Assembly: GCA_021769865.1 (NCBI GenBank)
Contig: JAETSB010000016.1
Coordinates: 1-47,671, forward strand
Direction: 5' to 3'
DNA length: 47,671 nucleotides
DNA from: Oscillospiraceae bacterium
Lineage (GTDB): Bacteria > Bacillota > Clostridia > Oscillospirales > Oscillospiraceae
The position numbers and the translations under genes were made by a program. Below are positions 5,897-14,699 of the stretch, in pieces (position 1 is the first letter of the stretch; every line of letters starts with the position of its first letter). Under the pieces are notes generated by a model, which saw only the letters and a list, made by a program, of their open reading frames with translations, did not search any database and was not told the DNA's origin.

Positions 5897-6337
5897 ATGG
5901 ACATGTCTCCCAAGGAATACCAGGCCTACGTGAAGCAGAAGGCCAAAAAGTCCCCCATTGTCAAGGACGTGGCTTTGGCCTTTGTCATCGGCGGGGCCAT
6001 CTGCGTGCTGGGCCAGGCCATCACCAACGGCTGGGCCGCCGCGGGGCTGAACAAGGAGGAGGCGGGCACCGCCGCCTCCTGCACGCTGGTGTTTCTCTCC
6101 GCCCTGCTGACAGGGCTGAACCTCTACAGCAAGATCGCCCGCTACGGCGGGGCGGGAACGCTGGTGCCCATCACCGGCTTTGCCAACGCTGTGGTGTCCC
6201 CGGCCATCGACTTCAAGAGCGAGGGCTTCGTCACCGGCATGGCGGCGAAGATGTTCACCGTGGCGGGGCCGGTCATCGTCTTCGGCACGGTGGCCTCGGT
6301 GCTGTACGGCGTGATCCTGAAGCTCTTCCGGCTCTGA
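5897..6337 (+). CDS. spoVAC: Stage V sporulation protein AC
   Basis: A membrane protein of the spore inner-membrane dipicolinate channel. SpoVAC has been described as the mechanosensitive component. It has 146 residues with about four membrane segments and the conserved block TLVPITGFANAVVSPAIDF followed by KSEGFVTGM. ATG 5897 lies eight bases after AGAGGG; a GTG three codons earlier is less likely. In most Clostridia spoVAC, spoVAD and spoVAE form one operon. Here spoVAC is alone between its own candidate sigma-G promoter and a terminator, while spoVAD is 34 kb away at 40633. Confidence 0.93.
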   Translation: MDMSPKEYQAYVKQKAKKSPIVKDVALAFVIGGAICVLGQAITNGWAAAGLNKEEAGTAASCTLVFLSALLTGLNLYSKIARYGGAGTLVPITGFANAVVSPAIDFKSEGFVTGMAAKMFTVAGPVIVFGTVASVLYGVILKLFRL

Positions 6338-6353
6338 GGAACAGAGGACCGAA

Positions 6354-6382
6354 AGGCCGCCCATGCTAAGCATGGGCGGCCT
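6354..6382. terminator. Convergent terminator spoVAC / PilZ gene
   Basis: A 13-bp perfect stem (AGGCCGCCCATGC / GCATGGGCGGCCT) with a 3-nt TAA loop. The T tracts on both sides are poor (CTGTCC; TTTCGG). Confidence 0.75.
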
Positions 6383-6389
6383 CTGTCCA

Positions 6390-7106
6390 TCATGAGCCCT
6401 GGGAGCCCTTCCGGCTTTTCAGCTGGGCGGCGAAGATGTTCTCGGTGATCTTGTCCTGGTCGGCATCGTTCAGCTCCAGGAACCGGCATCCGTACTGGAA
6501 GGGCTCGCCCTCCTTTTCAATGACCCGCAGCACTTGGCAGTACATGATGGAGGAGTCCCGGTCCTCCATCAGCTTCACGGTCAGGAGGAGCTTGTCGCCC
6601 TCCCAATACCGCTGTTCCGAGGCGATGCAGGCCCCGCCCACGCTGATGTTCAGCAGGCGGCAGGGGAAATCCCCGGCGCTCCGGCCGCTGAACTTGGTGA
6701 CGCTGGCGGGCAGATCCGTGTCCAGGCGGAAAAAGGCCCGGTCGTTGCCCACCCGGGCGACATACAGATGGGACACCAGCCAGATGTGATTGGGCATGGG
6801 GGAGATGAAGCCCTCCATATAGACGGCCTTGCGGAAGCGGTCGTGATAGCCCCGGATGTGGACGGGCAGGGCCGCCGCCTCGGAGCAGTCCTTCAGCAGG
6901 GGGATTTCCGCCTCGGAGTACTGGTGCAGCTCCGCCGTGTGCCGCTGGGGGTACATCAGCTTGGCCACAAAGAGCATCTGTCCGTCCTTGGTGGTCACCT
7001 CCACCCGCATATGGGAGTAGACGGATACGTCTTCATCGTCCCGGGCGGGCTTCGGCGGGGGAGGGGGCGCTTCGGGTTTTTTCTTCCATCGTTCAAACAG
7101 TCCCAC
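6390..7106 (-). CDS. PilZ-domain cyclic-di-GMP-binding protein
   Basis: A 238-residue soluble protein. The C-terminal PilZ domain (about residues 120-225) has both c-di-GMP-binding signatures: RxxxR (R123 and R127 in DRAFFRLD) and NxSxxG (N153, S155 in NISVGG). The N-terminal half resembles the YcgR-N/flagellar-brake type beta domain, with a short proline stretch (PPPPPKP) after a basic start. It probably acts as a c-di-GMP effector, perhaps on motility or surface polysaccharide. It is the last gene of the thrH-DUF1015-pilZ operon, 17 bases downstream of DUF1015. Confidence 0.88.
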   Translation of the reverse strand: MGLFERWKKKPEAPPPPPKPARDDEDVSVYSHMRVEVTTKDGQMLFVAKLMYPQRHTAELHQYSEAEIPLLKDCSEAAALPVHIRGYHDRFRKAVYMEGFISPMPNHIWLVSHLYVARVGNDRAFFRLDTDLPASVTKFSGRSAGDFPCRLLNISVGGACIASEQRYWEGDKLLLTVKLMEDRDSSIMYCQVLRVIEKEGEPFQYGCRFLELNDADQDKITENIFAAQLKSRKGSQGS

Positions 7107-7123
7107 AATGGTTCACTCCCTGG

Positions 7124-8407
7124 TCAGCGGATTTTTCGGGCTTCCACGTAATAGCGCTTGTCCTGTGCGTGGCCCATGGAGAAGGTTTTCCGGGGCAGTA
7201 CGCCGTCGGCCATGACGGTCTTGAAGAGCTGCTGCTTGCCCATGGCGGGCAGCTTAAAGCCGATGCTGTTTTCCTGACGGCCCAGGCGGTCCGTCACCTC
7301 GCCGCCGTGGATGTAGTCGATCTCGCCGCCGTGGTCTTTGACGTAGATGTCCAGAAAGGCCTGAAGAGTCCCCACGGCCAGCTGGACCCGGGGCTTCGGC
7401 ACGGTGAGGAAGCCCTCGCCGCCCGCGTGGGTATAGGCGATGACGTGGCCCTCGCCCCTGCCCTCGTACGCGCCTGGGTAGTAGGTCTTGAACGCCTCCA
7501 GCACCTCCTCCGGCTTCACGCCGAAGACGACGCGGTGGATGGGCTCGAACTGAAGGGCGTCGTCGTGGTTGTTCACCACCTCCACCAGGGCGTACCGGGC
7601 GGGGAGGGAGGCCCACGCGCTCTCGGGGGTGACCTTCTTCAAATCCTCATAGCACTGTTTGGCGGTGGCCAGGGAGTGGTTCCCGTCGCCCACGGCGAAG
7701 AGCAGGGGGGGAACGTCCTTTACGCCGTACTTCCACGCCTGCTCCTCCGCCGAGCAGAGGGCCGACAGGGCGTCCGCCGTCTGGTCTTCTTGGGCGGGGG
7801 TGAGCCGCCAGCCGGTGATGCTTCCGCCGCCCTGCTGGAGGGGGAAGCGGTAGAGCTCCTCCATCTCGCCGGAGGAGCGGGTCAGGGGCTCGATGACGGT
7901 CTTGTTGGGGTCGTCGATGAGGAGCATGACGTGGGGCAGCTCAATGGGGGCGTCCTTCCGCACCTTCACCCGGGGGGGAATGCGGGAGAGGACGGTGCCC
8001 TCCGTGGCCCGGATCAGGGCCTCGGAGCCGGGGGTGAAGTCGTACTGCTCCAGGTCCACCATACCCAGAAGTCCATGGCGGATCTTCCCGTCGGACTGGA
8101 CCCGCTCGATGTAGAGGAGGGAGTCCTCCAGGGTCTCGAAGAGGCCGCTGTCCAAGTATTCGCCCATGGCGGCGTTGACGGCGGCGATGCGCTCCTCCAC
8201 GTCCGGGGCGTTCAGCGCCGCCTCGGGAAGGATCAGCCGCAGGGTGGAGGGGGCGTCCCCCACGGTGTTTTCCACCGCCTGCCAGTACTCGGGCTGGGAG
8301 GTGAACTGGTCGCAGGCCACCACGGCCCACTTGGTCATGTCGGTGCCCTTCCTGGGCAGGAGGATGTCGGCGGGATAGAAGCCTAAGGATTCAAACTTCG
8401 GATTCAT
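7124..8407 (-). CDS. DUF1015 family protein
   Basis: A 427-residue protein of the DUF1015 family. The typical opening is present (LLPRKGTDMTKWAVVACDQFTS, given here as the region of residues 14-35), as is VGDGNHSLATAKQCY near residue 235, which contains the family's GNH motif. The start at ATG 8407 follows GGGAGACGCGAC. Members often sit in serine-biosynthesis neighbourhoods with phosphoglycerate dehydrogenase and phosphoserine aminotransferase. Here the gene is 35 bases behind a phosphoserine phosphatase-type gene, which agrees with a role in serine metabolism. The biochemical activity is not known to me with certainty. Confidence 0.85.
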   Translation of the reverse strand: MNPKFESLGFYPADILLPRKGTDMTKWAVVACDQFTSQPEYWQAVENTVGDAPSTLRLILPEAALNAPDVEERIAAVNAAMGEYLDSGLFETLEDSLLYIERVQSDGKIRHGLLGMVDLEQYDFTPGSEALIRATEGTVLSRIPPRVKVRKDAPIELPHVMLLIDDPNKTVIEPLTRSSGEMEELYRFPLQQGGGSITGWRLTPAQEDQTADALSALCSAEEQAWKYGVKDVPPLLFAVGDGNHSLATAKQCYEDLKKVTPESAWASLPARYALVEVVNNHDDALQFEPIHRVVFGVKPEEVLEAFKTYYPGAYEGRGEGHVIAYTHAGGEGFLTVPKPRVQLAVGTLQAFLDIYVKDHGGEIDYIHGGEVTDRLGRQENSIGFKLPAMGKQQLFKTVMADGVLPRKTFSMGHAQDKRYYVEARKIR

Positions 8408-8442
8408 GTCGCGTCTCCCTTCCTTGTTTTTGATGCGCGGGG

Positions 8443-9042
8443 TCACAGGGCCGCTTTGATTGCGTTCAGCAGGTCGCCGAATTCCTCGCAGGCGGGGAGG
8501 TCCGGGTAATCCTTCTTGATCTGTTCCGTGCTCTTGAAGAGGAAGCCCGCCTTGCTGGCCTGGATCATGGCCAGGTCATTGAAGCTGTCCCCGGCGGCGA
8601 TGGTCTCGTAGCCGATGGACTGGAGGGCCTTGACGGTGGTGAGCTTGGACTTCTCGCAGCGCATTTTGTAGCCGGTGATCTCGCCGCTTTCGGCCACCTC
8701 CAGGGTGTTGCAGAAGATGGTGGGCCAGTTCAGCTTCTCCATCAGGGGCTTTGCGAACTGCTCGAAGGTGTCGCTGAGGATCAGCACCTGGGTGATAGAG
8801 CGGAGCTCGTCCAGGAACGCTTTAGCCCCGGGAAGGGGGTCGATTTTGGCGATGGTGGCCTGGATTTCCCTCAGGCCCAGGCCGTGCTCTTTCAGGATGC
8901 CAAGCCGGAAGTTCATCAGCTTGTTGTAGTCGGGCTCGTCCCGGGTGGTGCGGCGGAGCTCCGGGATGCCGCTGGCCTCGGAAAAGGCGATCCAGATCTC
9001 AGGGACCAGGACGCCCTCCATGTCAAGACAGACAATGTTCAT
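8443..9042 (-). CDS. thrH: ThrH phosphoserine phosphatase / homoserine phosphotransferase
   Basis: A 199-residue HAD-superfamily enzyme that closely follows Pseudomonas ThrH along its length: N-terminal CLDMEGVLVPEIWIAF (a DxEGVL variant of the HAD nucleophile motif), TTRDEPDYNKLM, then LILSDTFEQF (motif II) and AAGDSFNDLAMI (motif IV). ThrH hydrolyses phosphoserine to serine and can transfer the phosphate to homoserine. It is the first gene of an operon with DUF1015 and a PilZ protein; the promoter is at 9095-9123. No other serine pathway gene is in the window. Confidence 0.93.
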   Translation of the reverse strand: MNIVCLDMEGVLVPEIWIAFSEASGIPELRRTTRDEPDYNKLMNFRLGILKEHGLGLREIQATIAKIDPLPGAKAFLDELRSITQVLILSDTFEQFAKPLMEKLNWPTIFCNTLEVAESGEITGYKMRCEKSKLTTVKALQSIGYETIAAGDSFNDLAMIQASKAGFLFKSTEQIKKDYPDLPACEEFGDLLNAIKAAL

Positions 9043-9094
9043 AGCATTTCTCCTTGGTGTTCCGTATTTGGGAAACCGTTTTTCTCCAGTTCAC

Positions 9095-9123
9095 AGTATA
9101 TCAGACTTTTGGGCGCTTGTCAC
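9095..9123 (-). promoter_or_regulatory. thrH operon promoter
   Basis: On the minus strand: GTGACA, 17 bp, TATACT, about 45 bases upstream of the transcript's first ATG at 9042. Confidence 0.65.
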
Positions 9124-9126
9124 CTC

Positions 9127-10458
9127 TTATTTCTCGCCGGCGGGGCCCGGTGCTTCCGTCAAGCCCTCCAGATAGTGGACGAACTGCTGGGCCGTCCGGC
9201 CGGAGAAGCCGCCGTGGCGGACCTCCCAGGCGTTGGCCTTTACCATCAGCTCCTTCTCATCCATTTCGATTCCCTGCCGGGCCGCCAGGGCCTTGACGAT
9301 GGCCTGGAACTCCTTGGGGCTGGGGGCATTGTAATTGATGGTGACGCCGAACCGGGCCGCCAGGGACAGCTTTTCCTCCATGGTGTCGGAGCGGTGGATG
9401 TCCCCGTGGTGCTCGACGTCTGTGCGGTCATTCCAGGTCTCCCGGATCAGGTGCCGCCGGTTGGAGGTGGCGTAGATCAGCACGTTCTCCGGCCTCGTCT
9501 CCACGCCGCCCTCGATGACGGCCTTGAGGAACTTGTACTCCACCTCGTTCTCCTCAAAGGAGAGGTCGTCGATGAAGATGACAAAGCGGTAATTCCGGTT
9601 CTTGATCGACCCCAGGATGCGGGAGAGCTCCCCGAACTGGTGTTTGTAGATCTCGATCATCCGAAGGCCCCGGTCATAGTACTCGTTGATGAGAGCCTTG
9701 ACGCTGGTGGATTTCCCCGTGCCCGCGTCGCCGTAGAGGAGGACGTTGTTGGCGTGCTTTCCGGCCAGGAACGCCTCCGTGTTTCGGCGAAGCTCCGCCT
9801 TCTGGCTCTCGTAGCCCAGCAGGTCCTCCAGCCGCACGCCGTCCACGTTGCTGATGGGCAGGAACTCCAATTCCCCCGCCTCCTCCCGCCGGATGCGGAA
9901 GGCCCGGTTCATGGCGAACACGCCGTAGCCGTACCGCTGGTAGTAGTCCACCGTCAGGCGGAACATCTCGTGGCCGTCCTCCGCCTGGGACAGGGCCTTG
10001 CGGAGGGCGCGCACCTGGGCGCTGACGTCCTGATTGTAGGTCCGCTCCCGCTTGGGGATGGCGTGGTAGTCGGTCAGGATGGAGAAGCAGTCCGTGAGCA
10101 GGTACTGCTCCACCTCGGAAAAGTCGTAGTGGAAGAGCTGGTAAAAGACGGCGAAGTCGTTCTCCGCGAAGCGGTTTACGCTGCCGCCCTCGGTGGCCCC
10201 CACCCGCTCGCAGGTCCGGGTGAAGGAGTTGTCGTTGGTCATGAGGACCCAGGTGAGGTAGCACTGCCAGAGGTTCTCGTCGAAGCCGCAGGCGGTGGAG
10301 AGGTCCAGGATGCGCTTGACCTCCGCGTTGGTCCGCTGGAGCAGGGATTCCTTGGCCCCGCCGTTTTTGCAGTCCCGGACGATCTCCGACAGGCGGACCA
10401 GGATGCTGTCTTTGCCTAAATCGCTGTAGAGGATCAGATGGGGAAGGATACGGTTCAT
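9127..10458 (-). CDS. DUF815 family AAA+ ATPase
   Basis: A 443-residue protein of the DUF815 group of AAA+ ATPases. The C-terminal ATPase core has Walker A GDAGTGKST (243-251), Walker B FVIFIDDLSF (about 292-301) and sensor/arginine residues in YATSNRRHLIRE. The N-terminal 200 residues are specific to the family. The biological role is unknown; relatives are probably protein-remodelling or regulatory ATPases. It is monocistronic by appearance: preceded by the ilvC terminator and followed by the thrH promoter. Confidence 0.85.
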   Translation of the reverse strand: MNRILPHLILYSDLGKDSILVRLSEIVRDCKNGGAKESLLQRTNAEVKRILDLSTACGFDENLWQCYLTWVLMTNDNSFTRTCERVGATEGGSVNRFAENDFAVFYQLFHYDFSEVEQYLLTDCFSILTDYHAIPKRERTYNQDVSAQVRALRKALSQAEDGHEMFRLTVDYYQRYGYGVFAMNRAFRIRREEAGELEFLPISNVDGVRLEDLLGYESQKAELRRNTEAFLAGKHANNVLLYGDAGTGKSTSVKALINEYYDRGLRMIEIYKHQFGELSRILGSIKNRNYRFVIFIDDLSFEENEVEYKFLKAVIEGGVETRPENVLIYATSNRRHLIRETWNDRTDVEHHGDIHRSDTMEEKLSLAARFGVTINYNAPSPKEFQAIVKALAARQGIEMDEKELMVKANAWEVRHGGFSGRTAQQFVHYLEGLTEAPGPAGEK

Positions 10459-10477
10459 GGAATCAGTCCTTTCTTGA

Positions 10478-10507
10478 AAAAACGCCGCCCGGGGAGGCGG
10501 CGTTTTT
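10478..10507 (-). terminator. Terminator of the ilv operon
   Basis: A 12-bp stem (AAAAACGCCGCC / GGCGGCGTTTTT) with a 6-nt loop, ending in TTTTTTC on the minus strand, 14 bases after the ilvC stop codon. Confidence 0.9.
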
Positions 10508-10521
10508 CGGAAGCTGAAAGA

Positions 10522-11541
10522 TTAGTTGGAGGCGGTGTCGGGGTCTGTGTCGTCGCCCCAGAGCATGTTTTTCCGCAGCTCCGCGCCCACGGTCTCCATC
10601 TGGTGCTGGGCCAGCTGGCGGCGCTTGGCGTTGAAGAAGGTCCGGCCGTTCTTGTTCTCGGCGATCCACTTTCCGGCGAAGACGCCGTCCTGGATGTCCG
10701 TCAGCACCGCCTTCATGTTCTTCTTGGTCTCCTCGTAGGGGAGAATCCGGGGGCCGGAGACGTACTCGCCGTACTCCGCCGTGTCGGAGATGGAGTAGTT
10801 CATCATGGCCACGCCGCCCTTGTTGATGAGGTCGATGATGAGCTTCATCTCGTGGATGCACTCGAAGTAGGCGTTCTCCGGGGCGTAGCCCGCCTCGACA
10901 AGGGTCTCGAAGCCCAGCTTCATCAGCTCCACCACGCCGCCGCAGAGGACGGCCTGCTCGCCGAAGAGGTCGGTCTCCGTCTCATCCTGGAAGGTGGTCT
11001 CCATGACGCCGCCCCGGGCGCCGCCGATGCCCGCGGCATAGGCCAGGGCCAGGTCCAGGGCCTTCCCCGTGGCGTTCTGCTCCACGGCGACGAGGCAGGG
11101 CACGCCCTTGCCGTTGACATAGGTGGACCGGACGGTGTGACCCGGACCCTTGGGGGCGATCATGGACACGTCCACGCCCTCGGGGGGCACGATCTGCTTG
11201 AAGTGAATGTTGAAGCCGTGGGCGAACATCAGCATGTTCCCCGCCTCCAGGTTGGGGGCGATGTCCTTCTTGTACACGTCCGCCTGGACCTCGTCGTTCA
11301 CCAGGATCATGATGATGTCTGCCCACTTGGCGGTGTCCGCCACGGTCTGGACCTTCAAGCCCGCCTTCTCGGCGCCCGCCCAGTTCTTGGAGCCCTGGCG
11401 CAGGCCCACGCACACGTCGCAGCCGGACTCCTTCAGGTTCAGGGCGTGGGCGTGGCCCTGGGAGCCGTAGCCGATGATGCCGATCTTCTTCCCGTCCAGC
11501 TTGCCCAGGTCGCAGTCCTTCTCATAATACATTCTTGCCAT
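10522..11541 (-). CDS. ilvC: Ketol-acid reductoisomerase (class I)
   Basis: This enzyme converts 2-acetolactate and 2-aceto-2-hydroxybutyrate to the dihydroxy acids of valine, leucine and isoleucine synthesis. It has 339 residues, the normal class I length. The Rossmann motif is [13 protein letters not shown], and the cofactor loop LRQGSKNW suggests NADPH. Metal ligands are in the [14 protein letters not shown] and [11 protein letters not shown] segments. Its first 20 bases overlap the end of ilvN; AAGGAGG inside ilvN serves as the ribosome site. Last gene of the operon. Confidence 0.97.
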   Translation of the reverse strand: MARMYYEKDCDLGKLDGKKIGIIGYGSQGHAHALNLKESGCDVCVGLRQGSKNWAGAEKAGLKVQTVADTAKWADIIMILVNDEVQADVYKKDIAPNLEAGNMLMFAHGFNIHFKQIVPPEGVDVSMIAPKGPGHTVRSTYVNGKGVPCLVAVEQNATGKALDLALAYAAGIGGARGGVMETTFQDETETDLFGEQAVLCGGVVELMKLGFETLVEAGYAPENAYFECIHEMKLIIDLINKGGVAMMNYSISDTAEYGEYVSGPRILPYEETKKNMKAVLTDIQDGVFAGKWIAENKNGRTFFNAKRRQLAQHQMETVGAELRKNMLWGDDTDPDTASN

Positions 11542-12088
11542 ATTCGTATTCCTCCTTCAGTTTGCTCTCGTCGTATATCGTGCTACGCCCTCTCTCGATG
11601 GCGATAGTACCGGTGGTGGCGATCTCCAGAATGCCGAAGTCCTCCAGCATCTGGATCAGCGCCGCGTTCTTGCTCTGGGTGCCGAAGACCCAGACCGTCA
11701 GGGACTCCCGGTCCACGTCCATAATGTGGCCCCGGAAGATGTTCGTCAGCTGGATGATCTCGTCCCGGGTCCCGTGGTCCGTGGCCCGGACCTTGATCAG
11801 GGCGATCTCCCGGCGGACGCAGGTCTCCTCGTCCAGGACCTTCACCGCCTGAACGCCCAAAATTCTCCGGCATTGGGTGGCCAGCTGGTTCACCACCAGC
11901 TCGTCCGCGAGGATGTTGATGGACAGGCGCGCCGTGTGGGGCCGGTCCGTGGAGCCGGTGACGATGGACTCGATGTTATAGCCCTTCCGGGAGAAGAGCC
12001 GGGCCACCTGGCTGAGAATGCCGGGGGTGTCCTCCGTCAGGACGCAGAGGGTGTAGAGCTTCTTCTCCGTATCCCATTGCTTTCTCAT
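11522..12088 (-). CDS. ilvN: Acetolactate synthase small subunit (set 1)
   Basis: A 188-residue regulatory subunit for feedback inhibition of acetolactate synthase. It has an N-terminal ACT domain ([20 protein letters not shown], then GYNIESI) and a second ACT-like domain from about residue 90. The last part carries a charged extension ([13 protein letters not shown]) that overlaps the ilvC start. Its ATG overlaps the ilvB stop (ATGA at 12085-12088). It is longer than the second small subunit at 14198. Confidence 0.95.
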   Translation of the reverse strand: MRKQWDTEKKLYTLCVLTEDTPGILSQVARLFSRKGYNIESIVTGSTDRPHTARLSINILADELVVNQLATQCRRILGVQAVKVLDEETCVRREIALIKVRATDHGTRDEIIQLTNIFRGHIMDVDRESLTVWVFGTQSKNAALIQMLEDFGILEIATTGTIAIERGRSTIYDESKLKEEYEYGKNVL

Positions 12089-13803
12089 GACTCTCCTCCT
12101 TCGCTCAGCAGGAAATCCGTGATCTCGGACCCGGAGGCCACCATGGGCCGGACCATCTCGTCGATGTCCAGGCGGCAGTCGATCACCGCCGGCTCCTCTG
12201 CCGACAGGACCTCCGCCAGGGCCTTCTCCATGTCCGCCGCCGTCTTCACCCGGAAACCCCGGATGCCGTACGCCTCCGCCAGCTTCACGAAGTCCGGCCC
12301 CCGGTCCAGGGTGGTCTCGGAGTAGCGCTTACCGTAGATGAGGCTCTGCCACTGGCGGACCATGCCCAACGTGCCGTTGTTGAAGACCACGGTGATGATG
12401 GGCAGCTTGTAGTAGCCCACGGTGGCAAGCTCATGGCAGTTCATGCGGAAGCAGCCGTCCCCGGTGATGTGGAACACCCGCTTGTCCGGGTGGGCCGTCT
12501 GGGCCCCGATGGCGGCCCCCAGGCCGAAGCCCATGGTGCCGAAGCCGCCGCTGGTGAGCATCTGGCCGGGGTATTGGAAGTGAAGGTACTTGATGGCCCA
12601 CATTTGATGCTGGCCCACGTCCGTGGCCACAATGGCGTCCGGCGGCATCTGGACCCGGATGGTCTCCAGCACCTGCTGGGGGGTCAGGTGGTCGCTGGCC
12701 TCCGCGACAGAGGGGGCCCGGAGGGGCAGGATATGGGCCTTCCATTCGCTGTGGTCGTACTGGGGCAGCTTCTCGTTCAGCATGGCCAGCACCCGCCGGG
12801 CGGAGCCGATGATGTGATGGTCCGTCAGCACGTTCTTGTCGATCTCCGCCCGGTCGATGTCGATCTGAACGATTTTCGCCTGCCTGGCAAACGTGGCCGG
12901 GCTCAGGGCCACCCGGTCGGAGAAGCGGCAGCCTACGGCGATGAGGAGGTCGCACTCGTCGCAGGCGGTGTTGGACGCCTTGGACCCGTGCATGCCGATC
13001 ATGCCAGTGGTGAGGGGGTGGCTCCCGGAGAAGCCGCCGCCGCCCATGAGGCTGATGGCCACCGGGGCGTCCAGCTTCTCGGCGAACTCCTTGAACTCCC
13101 GGTCCGCCCGGCCCAGCACCACGCCGCCGCCGCAGATGACGAAGGGCCGTTCCGCCTGGGAAATCATGTCCAGGAGGATGTCCACGTCCTGCTGGTTGGG
13201 GGTGGGCTTTTTCAGCTCGTGGTCTCGGTTTAGCTCCCGCATGCCGGCGCAGCCCCGGTTCTCCCGCCAGGGGACGAACTCGTATTCAATCTCCACGCTG
13301 GGGAAGGTCACGTCCTTCAAAAAGTCGATGAGCACCGGCCCCGGCCGCCCGTTGGCAGCCACGGCGAACGCCTGGCGCATGACGGCGGGGATGGTTGCCG
13401 CGTCCCGGACCAGGAAGGTGGCCTTCGTGATGGGCATGGCGATGCCGGTGATGTCCACCTCCTGGAAGGCGTCCTTGCCCAAAGTGGCCTCGGTGACGTT
13501 GCAGGTGATGAAGACCACCGGGGAGGAATCCAGATAGGCCGTGGCGATGCCGGTGGTCAGGTTGGTCGCCCCGGGGCCGGAGGTGGCGAAGCACACCCCA
13601 ACTTTTCCGGTGGACCGGGCGTAGCCGTCGGCGGCGTGGGCCGCCCCCTGCTCGTGGGCGGTCAGTACGTGGTGAATTTTGTCCTTGTAGCGGTACAGCT
13701 CGTCATAGACGTTCAGGATGGTGCCGCCGGGATAGCCGAAGACGGTGTCTACCTCCTGCTCCAGCAGGCACTCCATGATGGCGGCGGTCGCTCTGATTTT
13801 CAT
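12085..13803 (-). CDS. ilvB: Acetolactate synthase large subunit (set 1)
   Basis: A 572-residue ThDP-dependent catalytic subunit. The activating glutamate is E50 in LTAHEQGAAHAADGYAR. The ThDP/magnesium motif is GDGCFRMNCHELATVGYYKLP about residues 455-475, and the FAD-region motif SGPGATNLTTG is near residue 75. It forms two-base and four-base coupled junctions with ilvN. GGAGGAG precedes ATG 13803. A second, different large subunit lies upstream in the same operon; the two differ clearly, for example HELATV versus NELAAV in the ThDP site. Confidence 0.96.
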   Translation of the reverse strand: MKIRATAAIMECLLEQEVDTVFGYPGGTILNVYDELYRYKDKIHHVLTAHEQGAAHAADGYARSTGKVGVCFATSGPGATNLTTGIATAYLDSSPVVFITCNVTEATLGKDAFQEVDITGIAMPITKATFLVRDAATIPAVMRQAFAVAANGRPGPVLIDFLKDVTFPSVEIEYEFVPWRENRGCAGMRELNRDHELKKPTPNQQDVDILLDMISQAERPFVICGGGVVLGRADREFKEFAEKLDAPVAISLMGGGGFSGSHPLTTGMIGMHGSKASNTACDECDLLIAVGCRFSDRVALSPATFARQAKIVQIDIDRAEIDKNVLTDHHIIGSARRVLAMLNEKLPQYDHSEWKAHILPLRAPSVAEASDHLTPQQVLETIRVQMPPDAIVATDVGQHQMWAIKYLHFQYPGQMLTSGGFGTMGFGLGAAIGAQTAHPDKRVFHITGDGCFRMNCHELATVGYYKLPIITVVFNNGTLGMVRQWQSLIYGKRYSETTLDRGPDFVKLAEAYGIRGFRVKTAADMEKALAEVLSAEEPAVIDCRLDIDEMVRPMVASGSEITDFLLSEGGES

Positions 13804-13828
13804 AGGCGTTCTCTCCTCCCCCGGCGGT

Positions 13829-14173
13829 TCATTTCCATATTTTCACCGCGTGTTGATCCTCGGCCAGGCAGAGGTCCCGCAGGGTCTCCAGCTCCTCGGC
13901 GTGGTCCTCCAGCGGGTCGTCGTACTCCAGCACGGCGGCCACGGAGAGCTCGAAGCCCTCTTCCCCGTACTGCTTCCACAATTCCTGAAGCCGCCTGTTG
14001 GGGTGCAGGCCGCCGTTCAGCTTGGCCCGGACGCTGTTGAACGCCGCTTTGGTATCCTTGGCGGTTCCCAGGAAGGTTTCGCCCGTCTCTTTGCACCGGA
14101 GGGAGATCACGCCCATCTCCGGGCGGCGGTTCTTCCACTCCTCGGTCAGTGCTTTCTTCTGCGCTTTATCCAT
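13829..14173 (-). CDS. Small GIY-YIG nuclease family protein
   Basis: A 114-residue protein that resembles the small GIY-YIG-type proteins of Clostridia: a beta strand GVISLRCKETGETFLGTAKD (where GVI and FLG stand in for GIY and YIG), then a helix with SVRAKLNGG, NRRLQELWKQYGEEGFELSV, and an acidic helix. Such proteins are annotated as GIY-YIG nucleases, but the tyrosines of the motif are replaced here, so catalysis is doubtful. The location is unusual: it lies between the two acetolactate synthase gene pairs in the ilv operon, with its own ribosome site (GGAGAG). No link to amino-acid synthesis is known to me. Confidence 0.75.
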   Translation of the reverse strand: MDKAQKKALTEEWKNRRPEMGVISLRCKETGETFLGTAKDTKAAFNSVRAKLNGGLHPNRRLQELWKQYGEEGFELSVAAVLEYDDPLEDHAEELETLRDLCLAEDQHAVKIWK

Positions 14174-14197
14174 GGTATCGTCTCTCCATTGTTTCCA

Positions 14198-14683
14198 TCA
14201 AATTTTTCCCCCGCCCTTCTGCAGGGCGATGACCCCGGTGCGGGCCACCTCCAGGATGTTGAAGGGCCGCATCATCTCCTCGAACACGTCCACCCGGTCC
14301 GGGGTGTCGGAAATCTCCAGGGTCATGGACGTGGGGGAGATGTCCGCCGCCTTGGCCCCGCAAATGTTGCAGATGGTCATGATGTGCTCCCGGTTGTTCT
14401 TGTTGGCGCTGACTTTAATGATCATCAGCTCCCGGCCAATCATGTTCCCCTCGTCCAGGGTGCGGACCTTGATGACCTCGATCAGCTTGTTCAGCTGCTT
14501 TTCCACCTGCTCCACCACACTGTTGCCGTTGTCCACAATAATCGTCATCCGGGACAGGGACGGGTCGTCCGTCACCCCCACCGCCAGGGAGTCGATGTTG
14601 AAGGCCCGGCGGGAAAACAGGCTGGCCACCCGGTTCAAAACGCCCGCCCGGTTCTCCACCAAAATGGAAATGGTCTGTTTCAT
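14198..14683 (-). CDS. ilvN: Acetolactate synthase small subunit (set 2)
   Basis: A 161-residue regulatory subunit. The N-terminal ACT domain begins KQTISILVENRAGVLNRVASLF and continues AFNIDSLAVGVTDD. A second domain starts near residue 85. The length is the usual one for Firmicute IlvN/IlvH. It lies 16 bases after the set 2 large subunit, behind GGGAGGAG. It differs substantially from the 188-residue subunit at 11522, so this is not a recent duplication. Confidence 0.95.
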   Translation of the reverse strand: MKQTISILVENRAGVLNRVASLFSRRAFNIDSLAVGVTDDPSLSRMTIIVDNGNSVVEQVEKQLNKLIEVIKVRTLDEGNMIGRELMIIKVSANKNNREHIMTICNICGAKAADISPTSMTLEISDTPDRVDVFEEMMRPFNILEVARTGVIALQKGGGKI

Positions 14684-14699
14684 CCTTCTCTCCTCCCGT

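Noticed and set aside
8884..10419. 511-codon plus-strand ORF opposite thrH and DUF815
   Set aside because: It is antisense to two well-recognised genes, shows Val/Leu/Gly/His-rich low-information sequence typical of GC-rich shadow frames, and has no ribosome site.
13829..14173. Homing endonuclease inserted in the ilv operon
   Set aside because: The protein is too short, lacks a DNA-recognition domain and the GIY/YIG tyrosines, and the flanking genes are intact with normal spacing.
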